A stretch of DNA of 64,000 nt from Empedobacter brevis_A (lineage in GTDB: Bacteria; Bacteroidota; Bacteroidia; Flavobacteriales; Weeksellaceae): assembly GCF_965118635.1 (NCBI RefSeq), contig NZ_CBCPHV010000007.1, forward strand, positions 46,077 through 110,076. The letters are read 5' to 3'. The notes beneath the pieces were generated by a model that worked only from the letters and a program-made list of their open reading frames with translations, did no database searches and had not been told where the DNA came from. A program made the position numbers and the translations under genes. Each line of letters opens with the position of its first letter. Position 1 is the stretch's first letter. Positions 35,532 to 44,496 of the stretch are shown piece after piece.

Positions 35532-36683
35532 ATGAATGAATTTAACCAACGACTAAACGAAGTAGAAAATCATTTGCAGCACAATGATCTTGATTTAGGT
35601 TATCGAAGACTTATTGATTGTGTGTTGGATTTGGGTGAAAAATCTTTTTACAAAGAGATTATTTCGTATTCAGATCTTTATTACAATGAAAATTCTACGA
35701 AAGAAAATAAGACAACACAAGCTTTACAACTTGTAGAAAAGTTGAAAAAAGCTTCTCCTCCATCCTTTCAAGAAGAAGAAACATTGATATCAACTAACAA
35801 TGTTGAAAAAGCTTATCATCGTCGAAACTTTAAGCTTTATCCTATAACTTTTGATTTAAAATCGCGCGAAGTTGTTGGTTTGGTTGGAGAGAATGGAAAT
35901 GGGAAAACAACTTTATTACGTTTGATTTGTGGTGAATTGAAACCAACTTCTGGTGAAATAAATTATCACTTTTCCCATGCCAAACCTTTTAGTTTCGAGT
36001 TGAAAACGAAATTGGTTTATGTTCCACAACGAATAGAAGTTTTATATGGTTCGTTAATGGAAAATCTGCAATTTACATTGACTTGTTACAATATTTACAG
36101 CGAAGAAAATTGGTTATTGGCACATGTAATGTTGGCACGTTTGGGACTTTGGCCATACAAGGATTTGCAATGGCGACAATTATCTTCTGGATATAAAATG
36201 AGATTCGAATTAGCACGAACATTATTGCGTCGTCCAAAAGTATTGTTGTTAGATGAACCTTTGGCAAACTTGGATATTTTGGCTCAACAAATTATTCTCG
36301 AAGATTTGAAATTTTTATCACAATCTATTCGAAATCCTTTTGGTGTTATTTTGAGTTCTCAACAATTGTACGAAGTTGAAAAAGTATCGACAGAAGTTCT
36401 CTTTTTAGAACAAGGAAAGCTTAAAATACAGGGAGATGCAAATGAGTTAGAAGGCGATTTTACGATTGTTGAAATCGATGTTGAAAATACAAAAGAAGAG
36501 TTATTAACAGCTTTATCCAATATCGAAATTAAACAAATAAAATTCAATGGAGGATCGTATATCGCTTATTTTGATAACGAAATTTCGATGAATATTATTC
36601 TTTCCGAAATAGGAAAATCATCGTTGCAAATAAAATACATTCGTGATATTTCGAAATCAAGTCGTCGCTTTTTTGTCAATTAA
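35532..36683 (+). CDS. ABC transporter ATP-binding protein with N-terminal extension
   Basis: A 383-residue protein. Residues 1-85 are a polar helical extension not found in ordinary ABC ATPases. The ATPase domain has Walker A GENGNGKTT at 119-127, a Q-loop (VYVPQRIEV), a degenerate signature LSSGYKMR near 217-224 (canonical LSGGQ) and Walker B VLLLDEP near 238-244 with D-loop LANLD. The switch position reads ILSSQQLYEVE, with Gln where most families have His. About 80 residues follow the ATPase core. It lies 12 bases before a polytopic membrane protein that is the likely partner; substrate unknown. Confidence 0.88.
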   Translation: MNEFNQRLNEVENHLQHNDLDLGYRRLIDCVLDLGEKSFYKEIISYSDLYYNENSTKENKTTQALQLVEKLKKASPPSFQEEETLISTNNVEKAYHRRNFKLYPITFDLKSREVVGLVGENGNGKTTLLRLICGELKPTSGEINYHFSHAKPFSFELKTKLVYVPQRIEVLYGSLMENLQFTLTCYNIYSEENWLLAHVMLARLGLWPYKDLQWRQLSSGYKMRFELARTLLRRPKVLLLDEPLANLDILAQQIILEDLKFLSQSIRNPFGVILSSQQLYEVEKVSTEVLFLEQGKLKIQGDANELEGDFTIVEIDVENTKEELLTALSNIEIKQIKFNGGSYIAYFDNEISMNIILSEIGKSSLQIKYIRDISKSSRRFFVN

Positions 36684-36695
36684 AACCAACTAACT

Positions 36696-38453
36696 ATGTT
36701 CAAAAAAATAAATCAAACTTTAATTACAAAATATCCACTGATTTGGAATCTGAAATTTATTTGGATTTTGTTGGCGGTTTTAATGTTTAATTTTGTTGCT
36801 TTTGTCAACGGATTTTTATTTTTTAATAAAAAATCTCAATTGCAAGAAAACGAACTTTATGAAGTATTTTTTAATTCTGGAATTGGTATTTATTATCTAT
36901 TGTTAGGAATTATTATCGTCGTAATTTGGCTTTATTTCTATGTAAAAAATAATCGTTTCAAATCTAATTATCCAACTTCAAGGAATTATTTATTCAAAGA
37001 GTTTTTAGCTGTTTTCTTCCTTATATTTTTGATGTTTTATGTTCCAAATTCGTTCAAAACTGGTTTGAAATTACGTGTTTCAAATTATATGTCTGAAAAA
37101 AAATATCTAAAAGATATTGACATTATTAACAGAGCGGAAGGTTTCACGTTACAATCAAATTTTGGATATAACAATATTTCTAGAAATTTAACTGTTCCTG
37201 CTTTTGATTCGTTGGTTTCGGAAAAAGAAACAAGAGAATTATATCAAGTAAATAAGAGAAAATTTTTAAAGAAAAATCCGAAAAATAGCTATGATTCATT
37301 TTTAGATCCCTATTTCAGAAATTCTGAATTTGAAACGTTATTACAACAACATTTTCCTCAAAGAAAAAGTTATAATAAAATTCTTTTTAATCAAACTTAT
37401 CAACCTCTAAAAAAGAATAATCCATCTACGTCTTCATTTCAAGAAGGAATGATTTATTCTACTGAAACAGCTGTAGATTCGGCTTATGCAATAGGTATAA
37501 TAAGTACTGAAAATGCTTCAGGAAAACCAGATATTTATTACAATTTAGCGAGTTTGTATAATTATAGCTCACTTGCATTTGAAAATCCGAAAGATTCTAC
37601 ATTAAATCATCAATTTTATGATGAACAATGGATTGCTTTATTACAAAAAAATGATCGAAAAGCAATTGAAAATTTATTAGACCAATACACAGGTTTATTA
37701 AAGAAAAATGAAATTGGATATAAGTTTGAGCATAAAAAATGGATCGACTACCTTCCGAGTTATCCATACTATTTTATTGATTATAAATTGAACAGTTCGG
37801 AGTCAGTGATTTATGAAACGGATGGCGTTGAAAAAAAACCTAAGGTTCAAGATTATATTAATCAAAGTAGTTTAAATAAGGTTTATGAGAATATTGAATT
37901 TGCGAAATATAATTCAACGTGGTTAGAAAATATTCAATATTATTTGTTAGCGGCATTAATTGTTACTGTTATTATCATCACATTCAGATTTAGCTCATTC
38001 AAAGTTTGGTTAATTTCATTAATTGGAGCAGGAATTTTGGGGATTTTAGGAAGCGTTTTTGGTATTTCTATTGAATCAAGTTTTGGATATAAACAATTCA
38101 CGCCTTATATTATTTTATTAGTTTTCTACATTACATTCATCTTGATTACAATTCTTGGATTAAGAACAAAAAAGTATAAAATATTAACAGGTGTTAATTT
38201 GAATTGGTTTGTTGCAACTAATATTTATATAGGAATTGTGATGTTGAGTTTTTATACAGATTTGCGCGCAGAAATGTTGTATGATCCAAATGTAGAATTA
38301 GAAGATTATGGTTTGAGACAAACAAATAAAGAATTGTTGATGTTGCAACAGTTTGCAGAAATTTTTCTTTTCATCAATCCAATTTTATATTTATTGAGTT
38401 TTTATTTCATTATCAATCTTTATAAAAGATGGCAAGCAATGCCAGAAGAATAG
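36696..38453 (+). CDS. Polytopic membrane protein, probable partner of the ABC ATPase
   Basis: A 585-residue protein not assigned to a family. Three hydrophobic helices lie near residues 21-43, 66-86 and 105-122, followed by a large hydrophilic domain (about 125-410). Five more helices follow near 412-430, 437-465, 472-490, 500-518 and 555-575. Helices flanking a large extracytoplasmic domain resemble ABC-2 type permeases of Bacteroidota, and the gene follows the ATPase by 12 bases. Function is inference from context only. Confidence 0.75.
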   Translation: MFKKINQTLITKYPLIWNLKFIWILLAVLMFNFVAFVNGFLFFNKKSQLQENELYEVFFNSGIGIYYLLLGIIIVVIWLYFYVKNNRFKSNYPTSRNYLFKEFLAVFFLIFLMFYVPNSFKTGLKLRVSNYMSEKKYLKDIDIINRAEGFTLQSNFGYNNISRNLTVPAFDSLVSEKETRELYQVNKRKFLKKNPKNSYDSFLDPYFRNSEFETLLQQHFPQRKSYNKILFNQTYQPLKKNNPSTSSFQEGMIYSTETAVDSAYAIGIISTENASGKPDIYYNLASLYNYSSLAFENPKDSTLNHQFYDEQWIALLQKNDRKAIENLLDQYTGLLKKNEIGYKFEHKKWIDYLPSYPYYFIDYKLNSSESVIYETDGVEKKPKVQDYINQSSLNKVYENIEFAKYNSTWLENIQYYLLAALIVTVIIITFRFSSFKVWLISLIGAGILGILGSVFGISIESSFGYKQFTPYIILLVFYITFILITILGLRTKKYKILTGVNLNWFVATNIYIGIVMLSFYTDLRAEMLYDPNVELEDYGLRQTNKELLMLQQFAEIFLFINPILYLLSFYFIINLYKRWQAMPEE

Positions 38454-38578
38454 ATAAAAAAGTATTGAATTACAGTTTACTTGTATCAAAATTTTAAAAC
38501 GTATTTTTTAAATAGTAAATATAAGTAAATCGTAAACAAATATTTAATTATTCCGATTAATATAAACAGTTTATAAAT

Positions 38579-38620
38579 TACGAAATTCATTTGTAAATAG
38601 TAGTTTACAAAGATTTCGTA
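38579..38620. promoter_or_regulatory. Two nested dyads upstream of the moxR-bat promoter (operator candidate)
   Basis: TACGAAAT (38579-38586) pairs with ATTTCGTA (38613-38620), and inside it TTTGTAAA (38590-38597) with TTTACAAA (38604-38611). Both dyads are perfect and nearly concentric. They end 3 bases before a TATTTTTG -7 element and so cover the -33 region. The remainder of the gap 38454-38745 is A+T-rich without coding potential. Confidence 0.5.
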
Positions 38621-38623
38621 TGT

Positions 38624-38631
38624 TATTTTTG
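38624..38631 (+). promoter_or_regulatory. Promoter -7 element of the moxR-bat operon
   Basis: TATTTTTG matches TAnnTTTG, 114 bases before the moxR start. It directly follows the nested dyads, which suggests repressor control. Confidence 0.5.
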
Positions 38632-38745
38632 CCTTAACAAAGTTTAACAATATTGTATGAAAGTTTTAATTTCTAAATGAATTGTATTTGTTAATTTTAG
38701 AGGAAATTTGAATCAATAATTATAAACATTAATTTCAACGAAATT

Positions 38746-39729
38746 TTGGATATACAACAACTAAACCAACAAATAGAAGCAAAAAGCGAAAGCATTGCAA
38801 GGTTGACATCAGAAATCAATAAAACAATTATTGGACAAGAAAAAATGATAGAAAGTCTACTAATCGGATTACTTGGAAATGGACACGTTTTATTAGAAGG
38901 TGTTCCTGGATTAGCGAAAACTTTAGCAATCAAAACATTGTCCGAAGCTGTAGATGGTTCGTTTTCTCGTATTCAATTTACACCAGATTTATTGCCTGCT
39001 GATGTTGTTGGAACATTAATTTATAATGTAAAAGAAAATGACTTTAGAATAAAAAAAGGTCCAATTTTCTCTAACTTCGTTTTGGCTGATGAGATTAACC
39101 GTTCTCCAGCAAAAGTACAATCTGCCTTGTTAGAAGCAATGCAAGAACGTCAAGTAACAATTGGAGACGAAACATATCCATTACCAAAGCCTTTCTTAGT
39201 TTTGGCAACACAAAATCCGGTAGAACAAGAAGGAACTTATCCTTTACCAGAAGCACAAGTTGACCGTTTTATGATTAAAACTGTGATTACTTATCCAGAA
39301 TTTGAAGCAGAACGTTTGATCTTGAGAAATTCAATCAATCAATCGTTTCCAAAAATTGAGAAAGTAATTTCTATTCAAGAATTGTTGGATGCTCGCGAAA
39401 TGGTGAAACAAGTTTATATGGACGAAAAAATTGAAAAATATATTTTAGATATTATTTTCGCAACTCGTTTTCCAGAAAAAGTTGGATTAGAAAAATTAGT
39501 TCCAATGATTTCGTTTGGTTCTTCGCCTCGTGGATCTATCAATTTGGCTCAAGCTTCTAAAGTATATGCATTTCTACGCAAACGCGCTTATGTTATTCCA
39601 GATGATGTACGTGCAATGGCAAAAGATGTATTGCGCCATCGTATCGGAATTAGCTACGAAGCAGAAGCAGAAAATGTTTCGCCAGAAGAAATTATAGACA
39701 ATATTCTAAATGTTGTTCCAGTTCCTTAA
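38746..39729 (+). CDS. MoxR family AAA+ ATPase
   Basis: A 327-residue AAA+ ATPase. Walker A is GVPGLAKTL near 53-61 (a MoxR-typical form with Ala before Lys). Further motifs are LADEINRSPAKVQSALLEAMQE near 109-130 (Walker B and following helix), LATQNP near 149-154 (sensor 1), PEAQVDRFMIK and a C-terminal lid with GSSPRGSINL. MoxR proteins act as chaperones with VWA-domain partners, which follow here. The only start is TTG at 38746. It heads the DUF58-bat operon. Confidence 0.94.
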   Translation: MDIQQLNQQIEAKSESIARLTSEINKTIIGQEKMIESLLIGLLGNGHVLLEGVPGLAKTLAIKTLSEAVDGSFSRIQFTPDLLPADVVGTLIYNVKENDFRIKKGPIFSNFVLADEINRSPAKVQSALLEAMQERQVTIGDETYPLPKPFLVLATQNPVEQEGTYPLPEAQVDRFMIKTVITYPEFEAERLILRNSINQSFPKIEKVISIQELLDAREMVKQVYMDEKIEKYILDIIFATRFPEKVGLEKLVPMISFGSSPRGSINLAQASKVYAFLRKRAYVIPDDVRAMAKDVLRHRIGISYEAEAENVSPEEIIDNILNVVPVP

Positions 39730-39754
39730 ACTATTATTTAAAATCATTTAAATT

Positions 39755-40627
39755 TTGGATGCAAAAGAAATCATCAAACGTGTAAAACGTATTGAACTAA
39801 AAAGCAAGCGCAAAGCAAGCAACCTTTTTATGGGTGAATATCAAAGTTCATTCAAAGGAAGAGGTATGATTTTTAGTGAAATTCGTCCTTATCAATATGG
39901 TGATGATGTTCGTAATATCGATTGGAATAAAACCGCAAGATACAGCGAACCTTATGTAAAAGTTTTTGAAGAAGAACGCGAATTAACAATGTTTTTGTTG
40001 GTTGATGTTTCCAATTCTGAAAACTTTGGAACTCGAAAACAAATAAAAATGGAAACAATTGCAGAATTGAGCGCAACATTGGCTTTTTCGGCAATTACAT
40101 ATAACGATAAAGTTGGTTTGATTTTATATTCAGATCAAGTCGAAAAATTTATTCCACCAAAAAAAGGAAAACAACATGTTTTGCGATTAGTAAGAGAAAT
40201 TGTTTCGTACGAACCAAAAAGTAAAAAAACTGATTTAGCCGTAACTTTAGAAACATTTATGAATTTAGTTCGTCGAAAATCAAATGTTTTTATTTTATCT
40301 GATTTTATTGATTCCTCAGATTACGAAAAAGCATTGCGAATTGTAGCTAAAAAACATGACGTAACCGCGATTAGAGTATATGACGAAAAAGAGCAATCTT
40401 TTCCTGATATTGGTTTAGTTCATGTGCAAGATAATGAAACAGGAGAAATTCGTTTGATTGATACTTCATCAAAAAAATTGCGTGAACAATATGCAAGATA
40501 TTACCATGATTTGGATCAACGTTATCAATCTATTTTCAAGAAAAATCATTCAGGTGCAATAAGTATTCGTACCGATGAAGATTATGTTCGTCCATTATTA
40601 AATTACTTTAAAAGTCATAAAGCCTAA
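39755..40627 (+). CDS. DUF58 domain-containing protein
   Basis: A 290-residue cytosolic protein with the DUF58 signature GRGMIFSEIRPYQYGDDVRNIDWNKTAR near 34-61, followed by a VWA-like fold (LLVDVSNSENF near 89-99, a DxSxS-like metal site with Asn-Ser in place of the usual spacing). DUF58 proteins accompany MoxR ATPases as the first client or adaptor. The start is TTG at 39755, with no in-frame ATG near. Its stop shares a base with the next ATG (TAATG). Confidence 0.93.
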   Translation: MDAKEIIKRVKRIELKSKRKASNLFMGEYQSSFKGRGMIFSEIRPYQYGDDVRNIDWNKTARYSEPYVKVFEEERELTMFLLVDVSNSENFGTRKQIKMETIAELSATLAFSAITYNDKVGLILYSDQVEKFIPPKKGKQHVLRLVREIVSYEPKSKKTDLAVTLETFMNLVRRKSNVFILSDFIDSSDYEKALRIVAKKHDVTAIRVYDEKEQSFPDIGLVHVQDNETGEIRLIDTSSKKLREQYARYYHDLDQRYQSIFKKNHSGAISIRTDEDYVRPLLNYFKSHKA

Positions 40628-41592
40628 TGAAGAATTTATTGCTTTTAGGAAGTTTTTTTATCCTTCAATTTTCTTTTGCACAACAAATAGTACCAAAAGT
40701 AGATCATACAACAATAAAAATTGGTGAACCAATAAAATATGAAATAAAAGTTGATTATAAAGAAGGAGATAAAGTAGTATTTCCTACAATTGCAGATTCT
40801 TTAAACTATCATATTGATGTTTTAGATCAGAAACTTGATACTGTAAAAACAGATGGTAAATCGGAAATTGTACAACATTTGGAATTGACAGGATATGATG
40901 CAGGAAAATTTAATATTCCATCATTTATCATTCAAAAAAATGGAAAAGATTTAACAACAAAACAACTTGAAATAGAAATTCAAGATATAGCAGTTGATAC
41001 AACAAAAAATGTAATTTTTCCGATAAAACCTGTAATGGAAGAACAATATTCGATGAGCGATTATTGGAACAAGTATTGGTTGTACGGAATTATTGCGTTG
41101 ATTTTATTTATCATCGGTATTGTTTTAGTTATTTTATATGTTCGTGCAAAATCTAAACTTTCTTCAGTAGAAAGTTATAAAACTCCTTATGATGAAGCAA
41201 AAGCAAGTTTAAAAGCTTTGGATGCAAAAAAATATTTGAAGCGAGGAGAACAAAAAGAATATTATACACAGTTATCTTTTATAATCAGACGATATTTAGG
41301 AAGAGTCTATCATTTTTCTGCTTTAGAACTTTTGTCCGAAGATTTAGTGAAATATATTGGCACAAAACAAGATATTTTGCCAGATGATATAGAAAAGTTT
41401 AAACAATTTTTGTTTGATGCTGATTTGGTAAAATTTGCAAAACAAAAATTTGATGATTCTACAACTAATTTACATCGTAATTGGATGGAAGAATTTGTGG
41501 AACGAGTAAAACCTCTGGAAATTCCTGAAAACGAAGATTTGAAAAAAGATACGGTAACAGGAGAAAAATATAAACAGTTTAATAATAATTAG
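40627..41592 (+). CDS. Bat-operon membrane protein with N-terminal beta domain
   Basis: A 321-residue protein found at this position in Bacteroidota bat operons. Signal peptide 1-18 (ending SFA), then a periplasmic beta-sandwich domain (about 20-125) like the first domain of BatD, one membrane helix (about 150-172) and a cytoplasmic helical domain (about 185-300) with FIIRRYLGRVYHFSALELLSEDL. It probably bridges the periplasm and the cytoplasmic MoxR/DUF58 proteins. No enzymatic motif was seen. It is fused by overlap to its upstream gene and lies 2 bases before batA. Confidence 0.82.
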   Translation: MKNLLLLGSFFILQFSFAQQIVPKVDHTTIKIGEPIKYEIKVDYKEGDKVVFPTIADSLNYHIDVLDQKLDTVKTDGKSEIVQHLELTGYDAGKFNIPSFIIQKNGKDLTTKQLEIEIQDIAVDTTKNVIFPIKPVMEEQYSMSDYWNKYWLYGIIALILFIIGIVLVILYVRAKSKLSSVESYKTPYDEAKASLKALDAKKYLKRGEQKEYYTQLSFIIRRYLGRVYHFSALELLSEDLVKYIGTKQDILPDDIEKFKQFLFDADLVKFAKQKFDDSTTNLHRNWMEEFVERVKPLEIPENEDLKKDTVTGEKYKQFNNN

Positions 41593-41594
41593 GA

Positions 41595-42611
41595 ATGCTA
41601 AATTTTGAGTTTCAAAATCCTTGGATATTACTATTATTACTTGTTCTACCTTTCTTTATTTTTAGAGAAATTCGTAAAACAAGTCAAAAAAAAGCATCCT
41701 TAAAGTTACCATCTCTTAAAGCATTTGGTGGAGCAAAAAGTTCATTAGCGACATACAAACCTCTTTTATTTTTATTAAGAATAATTGCGATGTCTTTATG
41801 TATTATCGCTTTGGCTCGTCCACGTTATGTAGATGTTACAACTAAAGTAAAATCGGATGAAGGTGTTGATATCATGTTAACAGTAGATACTTCATTAAGT
41901 ATGTTAGCACGCGATTTAAAACCAGATCGTTTAACAGCACTAAAAGATGTTGCAAAAGATTTTTCTCTTGGAAGAAAAACCGATCGAGTTGGTTTGGTCG
42001 AATATTCCGGAGAAGCTTTAACAAGAGTTCCATTGACTACAGATCGAGATGTGTTAACACAAGAAATAGAAATGTTGCATTCTGGTAGCTTGGAAGATGG
42101 AACAGCAATTGGAGTTGGTTTGGCAACAGCAGTAAATCATCTTAAAAATAGTAAAGCAAAATCTAAAGTTGCTATTTTAATAACAGACGGAGTTGAAAGT
42201 GTAAATCCTTCTGGAGATTTAATGTATATTTCGCCAAGACAAGCTGCTGATATTGCAAAAGAAAAAGGAATAAAAGTTTATACAATAGGAATAGGATCAA
42301 ACGGAATGGCGCCTATGCCAGTTGGTTACGATATGTTAGGAGATTATGTTTTTGAAATGCGTCCTGTACAAATTGATGAAAAATTGTTAACAGAAATAGC
42401 TGATAAAACTGGAGGATTATATTTTCGTGCTACGAATAATGAAAGTTTGAAAAAAATCTATAATGAAATAGACAAACTCGAGAAAACAGAAATTAATGAA
42501 GTTAAATATTATAATTATACCGAATTATTTGCACGTTTTCTCTTACCTGCTTTTATAATATTAGTATTAGAAGCAATTTTACGAAGAACCGTTTTTAAAG
42601 AATTAATCTAA
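41595..42611 (+). CDS. batA: BatA: VWA domain membrane protein
   Basis: A 338-residue protein with two N-terminal membrane helices (about 9-24 and 55-74), a periplasmic or cytoplasmic VWA domain and a C-terminal helix (about 313-330). The MIDAS metal site is complete: DTSLS at 98-102, the Thr of TTDR and the Asp in ITDGVES. In Bacteroides the Bat proteins support aerotolerance; their biochemical role is thought to be assembly or protection of envelope proteins. It starts 2 bases after the upstream stop and overlaps batB (TAATG). Confidence 0.92.
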   Translation: MLNFEFQNPWILLLLLVLPFFIFREIRKTSQKKASLKLPSLKAFGGAKSSLATYKPLLFLLRIIAMSLCIIALARPRYVDVTTKVKSDEGVDIMLTVDTSLSMLARDLKPDRLTALKDVAKDFSLGRKTDRVGLVEYSGEALTRVPLTTDRDVLTQEIEMLHSGSLEDGTAIGVGLATAVNHLKNSKAKSKVAILITDGVESVNPSGDLMYISPRQAADIAKEKGIKVYTIGIGSNGMAPMPVGYDMLGDYVFEMRPVQIDEKLLTEIADKTGGLYFRATNNESLKKIYNEIDKLEKTEINEVKYYNYTELFARFLLPAFIILVLEAILRRTVFKELI

Positions 42612-43621
42612 TGCAGTGGGGAGAATTACATAATATTTGGTTGATGATTCTATTGTTTATCGTTATATTTTTATCGATAACAGTATTTCAATGGCGCGAA
42701 CGTGTAAAGAAAACATTTGCAGATAAAGACTTATTTCCATTTGTCTTCCCTATTACATCTTCAAAACGATATGGATTTAAAATCGTTGCTTTTTGTGTGG
42801 CTTTATTTTTAATTGTCATTGCATTAATGGATCCACTTTATGGCGAACGTGATGTAAAAGTAAAACGCGAAGGAATTGATATGGTTTTCTTGTTAGATTT
42901 ATCAAGTTCTATGAATGCACAAGATGTTGCGCCTTCTCGATTAGAAAAAGCAACAAAATTAATCACAGAAACTCTACATCAATTAGGTGGAGATCGTACT
43001 TCTTTGATTGCTTTTGCTGCAAATGCTTACACAATATCTCCATTAACAAATGATTATGCTGCAATAGAAAGTTATTTGCAAAATGTTAATACAGAATTAA
43101 TTTCGAGTCAAGGAACAAATTACTTAAATGCAATTCAGGAAGCTGCAAAAACATTCAAAGGATCGGCGAATGCAAGTAAATTGATTGTGTTAATTTCTGA
43201 TGGAGAAGACAATGAAAATACAGTTAGTCAAGCTGTAAAAATTGCAAAAGACAATGGAATTCATATTGTAACAGTTGGTGTTGGTACTGATAAAGGAGCT
43301 CCAATTCCGATGTATTATAATGGATATGCAGAAGATTATAAGAAAGATCAATCTGGATCCACAGTTATTACAAAACTAGAAGATAAAAATCTTCGAGAAT
43401 TGGCACAAGATACGAATGGAACATATATTCATTTAAATAATACGCAAGATGCTTTATCGGCTTTATCAATGTACAAAGCAAGATTAGATAAAAACGAAAT
43501 TGCGAACACAACAACAAGAGATATGAATCATATATTTCAATGGTTTTTAGCGGCAGCGGTTTGTTTACTTTTTGTGGAATTATTAACATCTGAATATAAG
43601 ATTTTTAACAAAAAGAAATAG
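42611..43621 (+). CDS. batB: BatB: second VWA domain membrane protein
   Basis: A 336-residue paralogue of BatA with the same layout: helices near 8-26 and 56-74, VWA domain with MIDAS DLSSS at 96-100 and ISDGEDNENT, and a C-terminal helix near 306-324. Paired BatA/BatB VWA proteins are the rule in this operon. The start overlaps the batA stop by one base. Confidence 0.92.
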   Translation: MQWGELHNIWLMILLFIVIFLSITVFQWRERVKKTFADKDLFPFVFPITSSKRYGFKIVAFCVALFLIVIALMDPLYGERDVKVKREGIDMVFLLDLSSSMNAQDVAPSRLEKATKLITETLHQLGGDRTSLIAFAANAYTISPLTNDYAAIESYLQNVNTELISSQGTNYLNAIQEAAKTFKGSANASKLIVLISDGEDNENTVSQAVKIAKDNGIHIVTVGVGTDKGAPIPMYYNGYAEDYKKDQSGSTVITKLEDKNLRELAQDTNGTYIHLNNTQDALSALSMYKARLDKNEIANTTTRDMNHIFQWFLAAAVCLLFVELLTSEYKIFNKKK

Positions 43622-43638
43622 TAAGTTTGTATGGTAAG

Positions 43639-44496
43639 ATGATGTACTTTTTTAAACAAATAGGATTTTTAGGAATAATGCTTTTATCGGTTTTTGGTTA
43701 TAGTCAATCGAAAACGAAAAGCTACATTATTGAAGGAAATGAATATTATCAAAAAGGAAAATTTGATAATGCAGAATATGCTTATAAAAAAGCGACAATG
43801 GAAGATCCAACTTCTGTCAAAGCAAATTATAATTTAGGAAATGCTTTATTTCAACAGAAAAGGTATAAAGAAAGTATAACGCACTACAAACGTTCTGCTG
43901 AGATTTCCAAAACAAAAAATGATAAACATTTAGCTTATCACAATTTAGGAAATGCTTTTATGCAAGAAAAAGATTATCAAAATGCAGTTGATAATTATAA
44001 GAAAGCCTTAAAAAATGATCCAAAAGATGATGCGACTCGCTACAATTATGCATTAGCAAAAAAAATGTTAGAGAAAGAGCAAGAAAAGCAAAAAGATCAA
44101 AATAATAAGGATAATAAAGATCAAAAGCAGCAAAATCAAAACGATCAACAAAAGCAAGAACAACAACAAAATAAACAGAATCAAGAAAACCAAAATAACC
44201 AAAAGCAAAATCAGAATCAATCTCAAAATCAACAATCTGATCAGCAAAAACAGCAAAATAAAGGAGGAAATCCGAAAGCTGGTGGTGAAAATGGAAATAA
44301 TAAAGGACAGGGAAATAATTCGTCTCCAGAAATAAAACAAGGAAATAATGGAGATGGAAAAGAACAAGATAATGCCAAGAATAATTTGGGCGATGGTTTA
44401 CTAAAAGCATTACAAAATCAAGAAGCCAAAACACAACGAAAAATTATTCAGCAAAAAGCAGAAAAACAACGAACAACAACATCTAAGGATTGGTAA
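43639..44496 (+). CDS. batC: BatC: tetratricopeptide-repeat protein with Gln/Asn-rich tail
   Basis: About 285 residues. After a signal peptide (MMYFFKQIGFLGIMLLSVFGYS) come three TPR units (about 25-130; for example YQKGKFDNAEYAYKKA, ANYNLGNALFQQKRYKES, AYHNLGNAFMQEKDYQNAV). A low-complexity Gln/Asn/Lys region of about 90 residues follows (genome about 44080-44345), then a short basic C-terminus. TPRs likely bind the VWA proteins. The frame opens at TTG 43627, but ATG at 43639 gives a proper signal peptide and is preferred. The TAA overlaps the batD ATG. Confidence 0.88.
   Translation: MMYFFKQIGFLGIMLLSVFGYSQSKTKSYIIEGNEYYQKGKFDNAEYAYKKATMEDPTSVKANYNLGNALFQQKRYKESITHYKRSAEISKTKNDKHLAYHNLGNAFMQEKDYQNAVDNYKKALKNDPKDDATRYNYALAKKMLEKEQEKQKDQNNKDNKDQKQQNQNDQQKQEQQQNKQNQENQNNQKQNQNQSQNQQSDQQKQQNKGGNPKAGGENGNNKGQGNNSSPEIKQGNNGDGKEQDNAKNNLGDGLLKALQNQEAKTQRKIIQQKAEKQRTTTSKDW

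Noticed and set aside
43958..44434. Two long minus-strand frames rich in Leu/Phe/Ile opposite batC
   Set aside because: They are the antisense image of the A-rich Gln/Lys/Asn repeat of batC and have no promoter or homologous-looking content.
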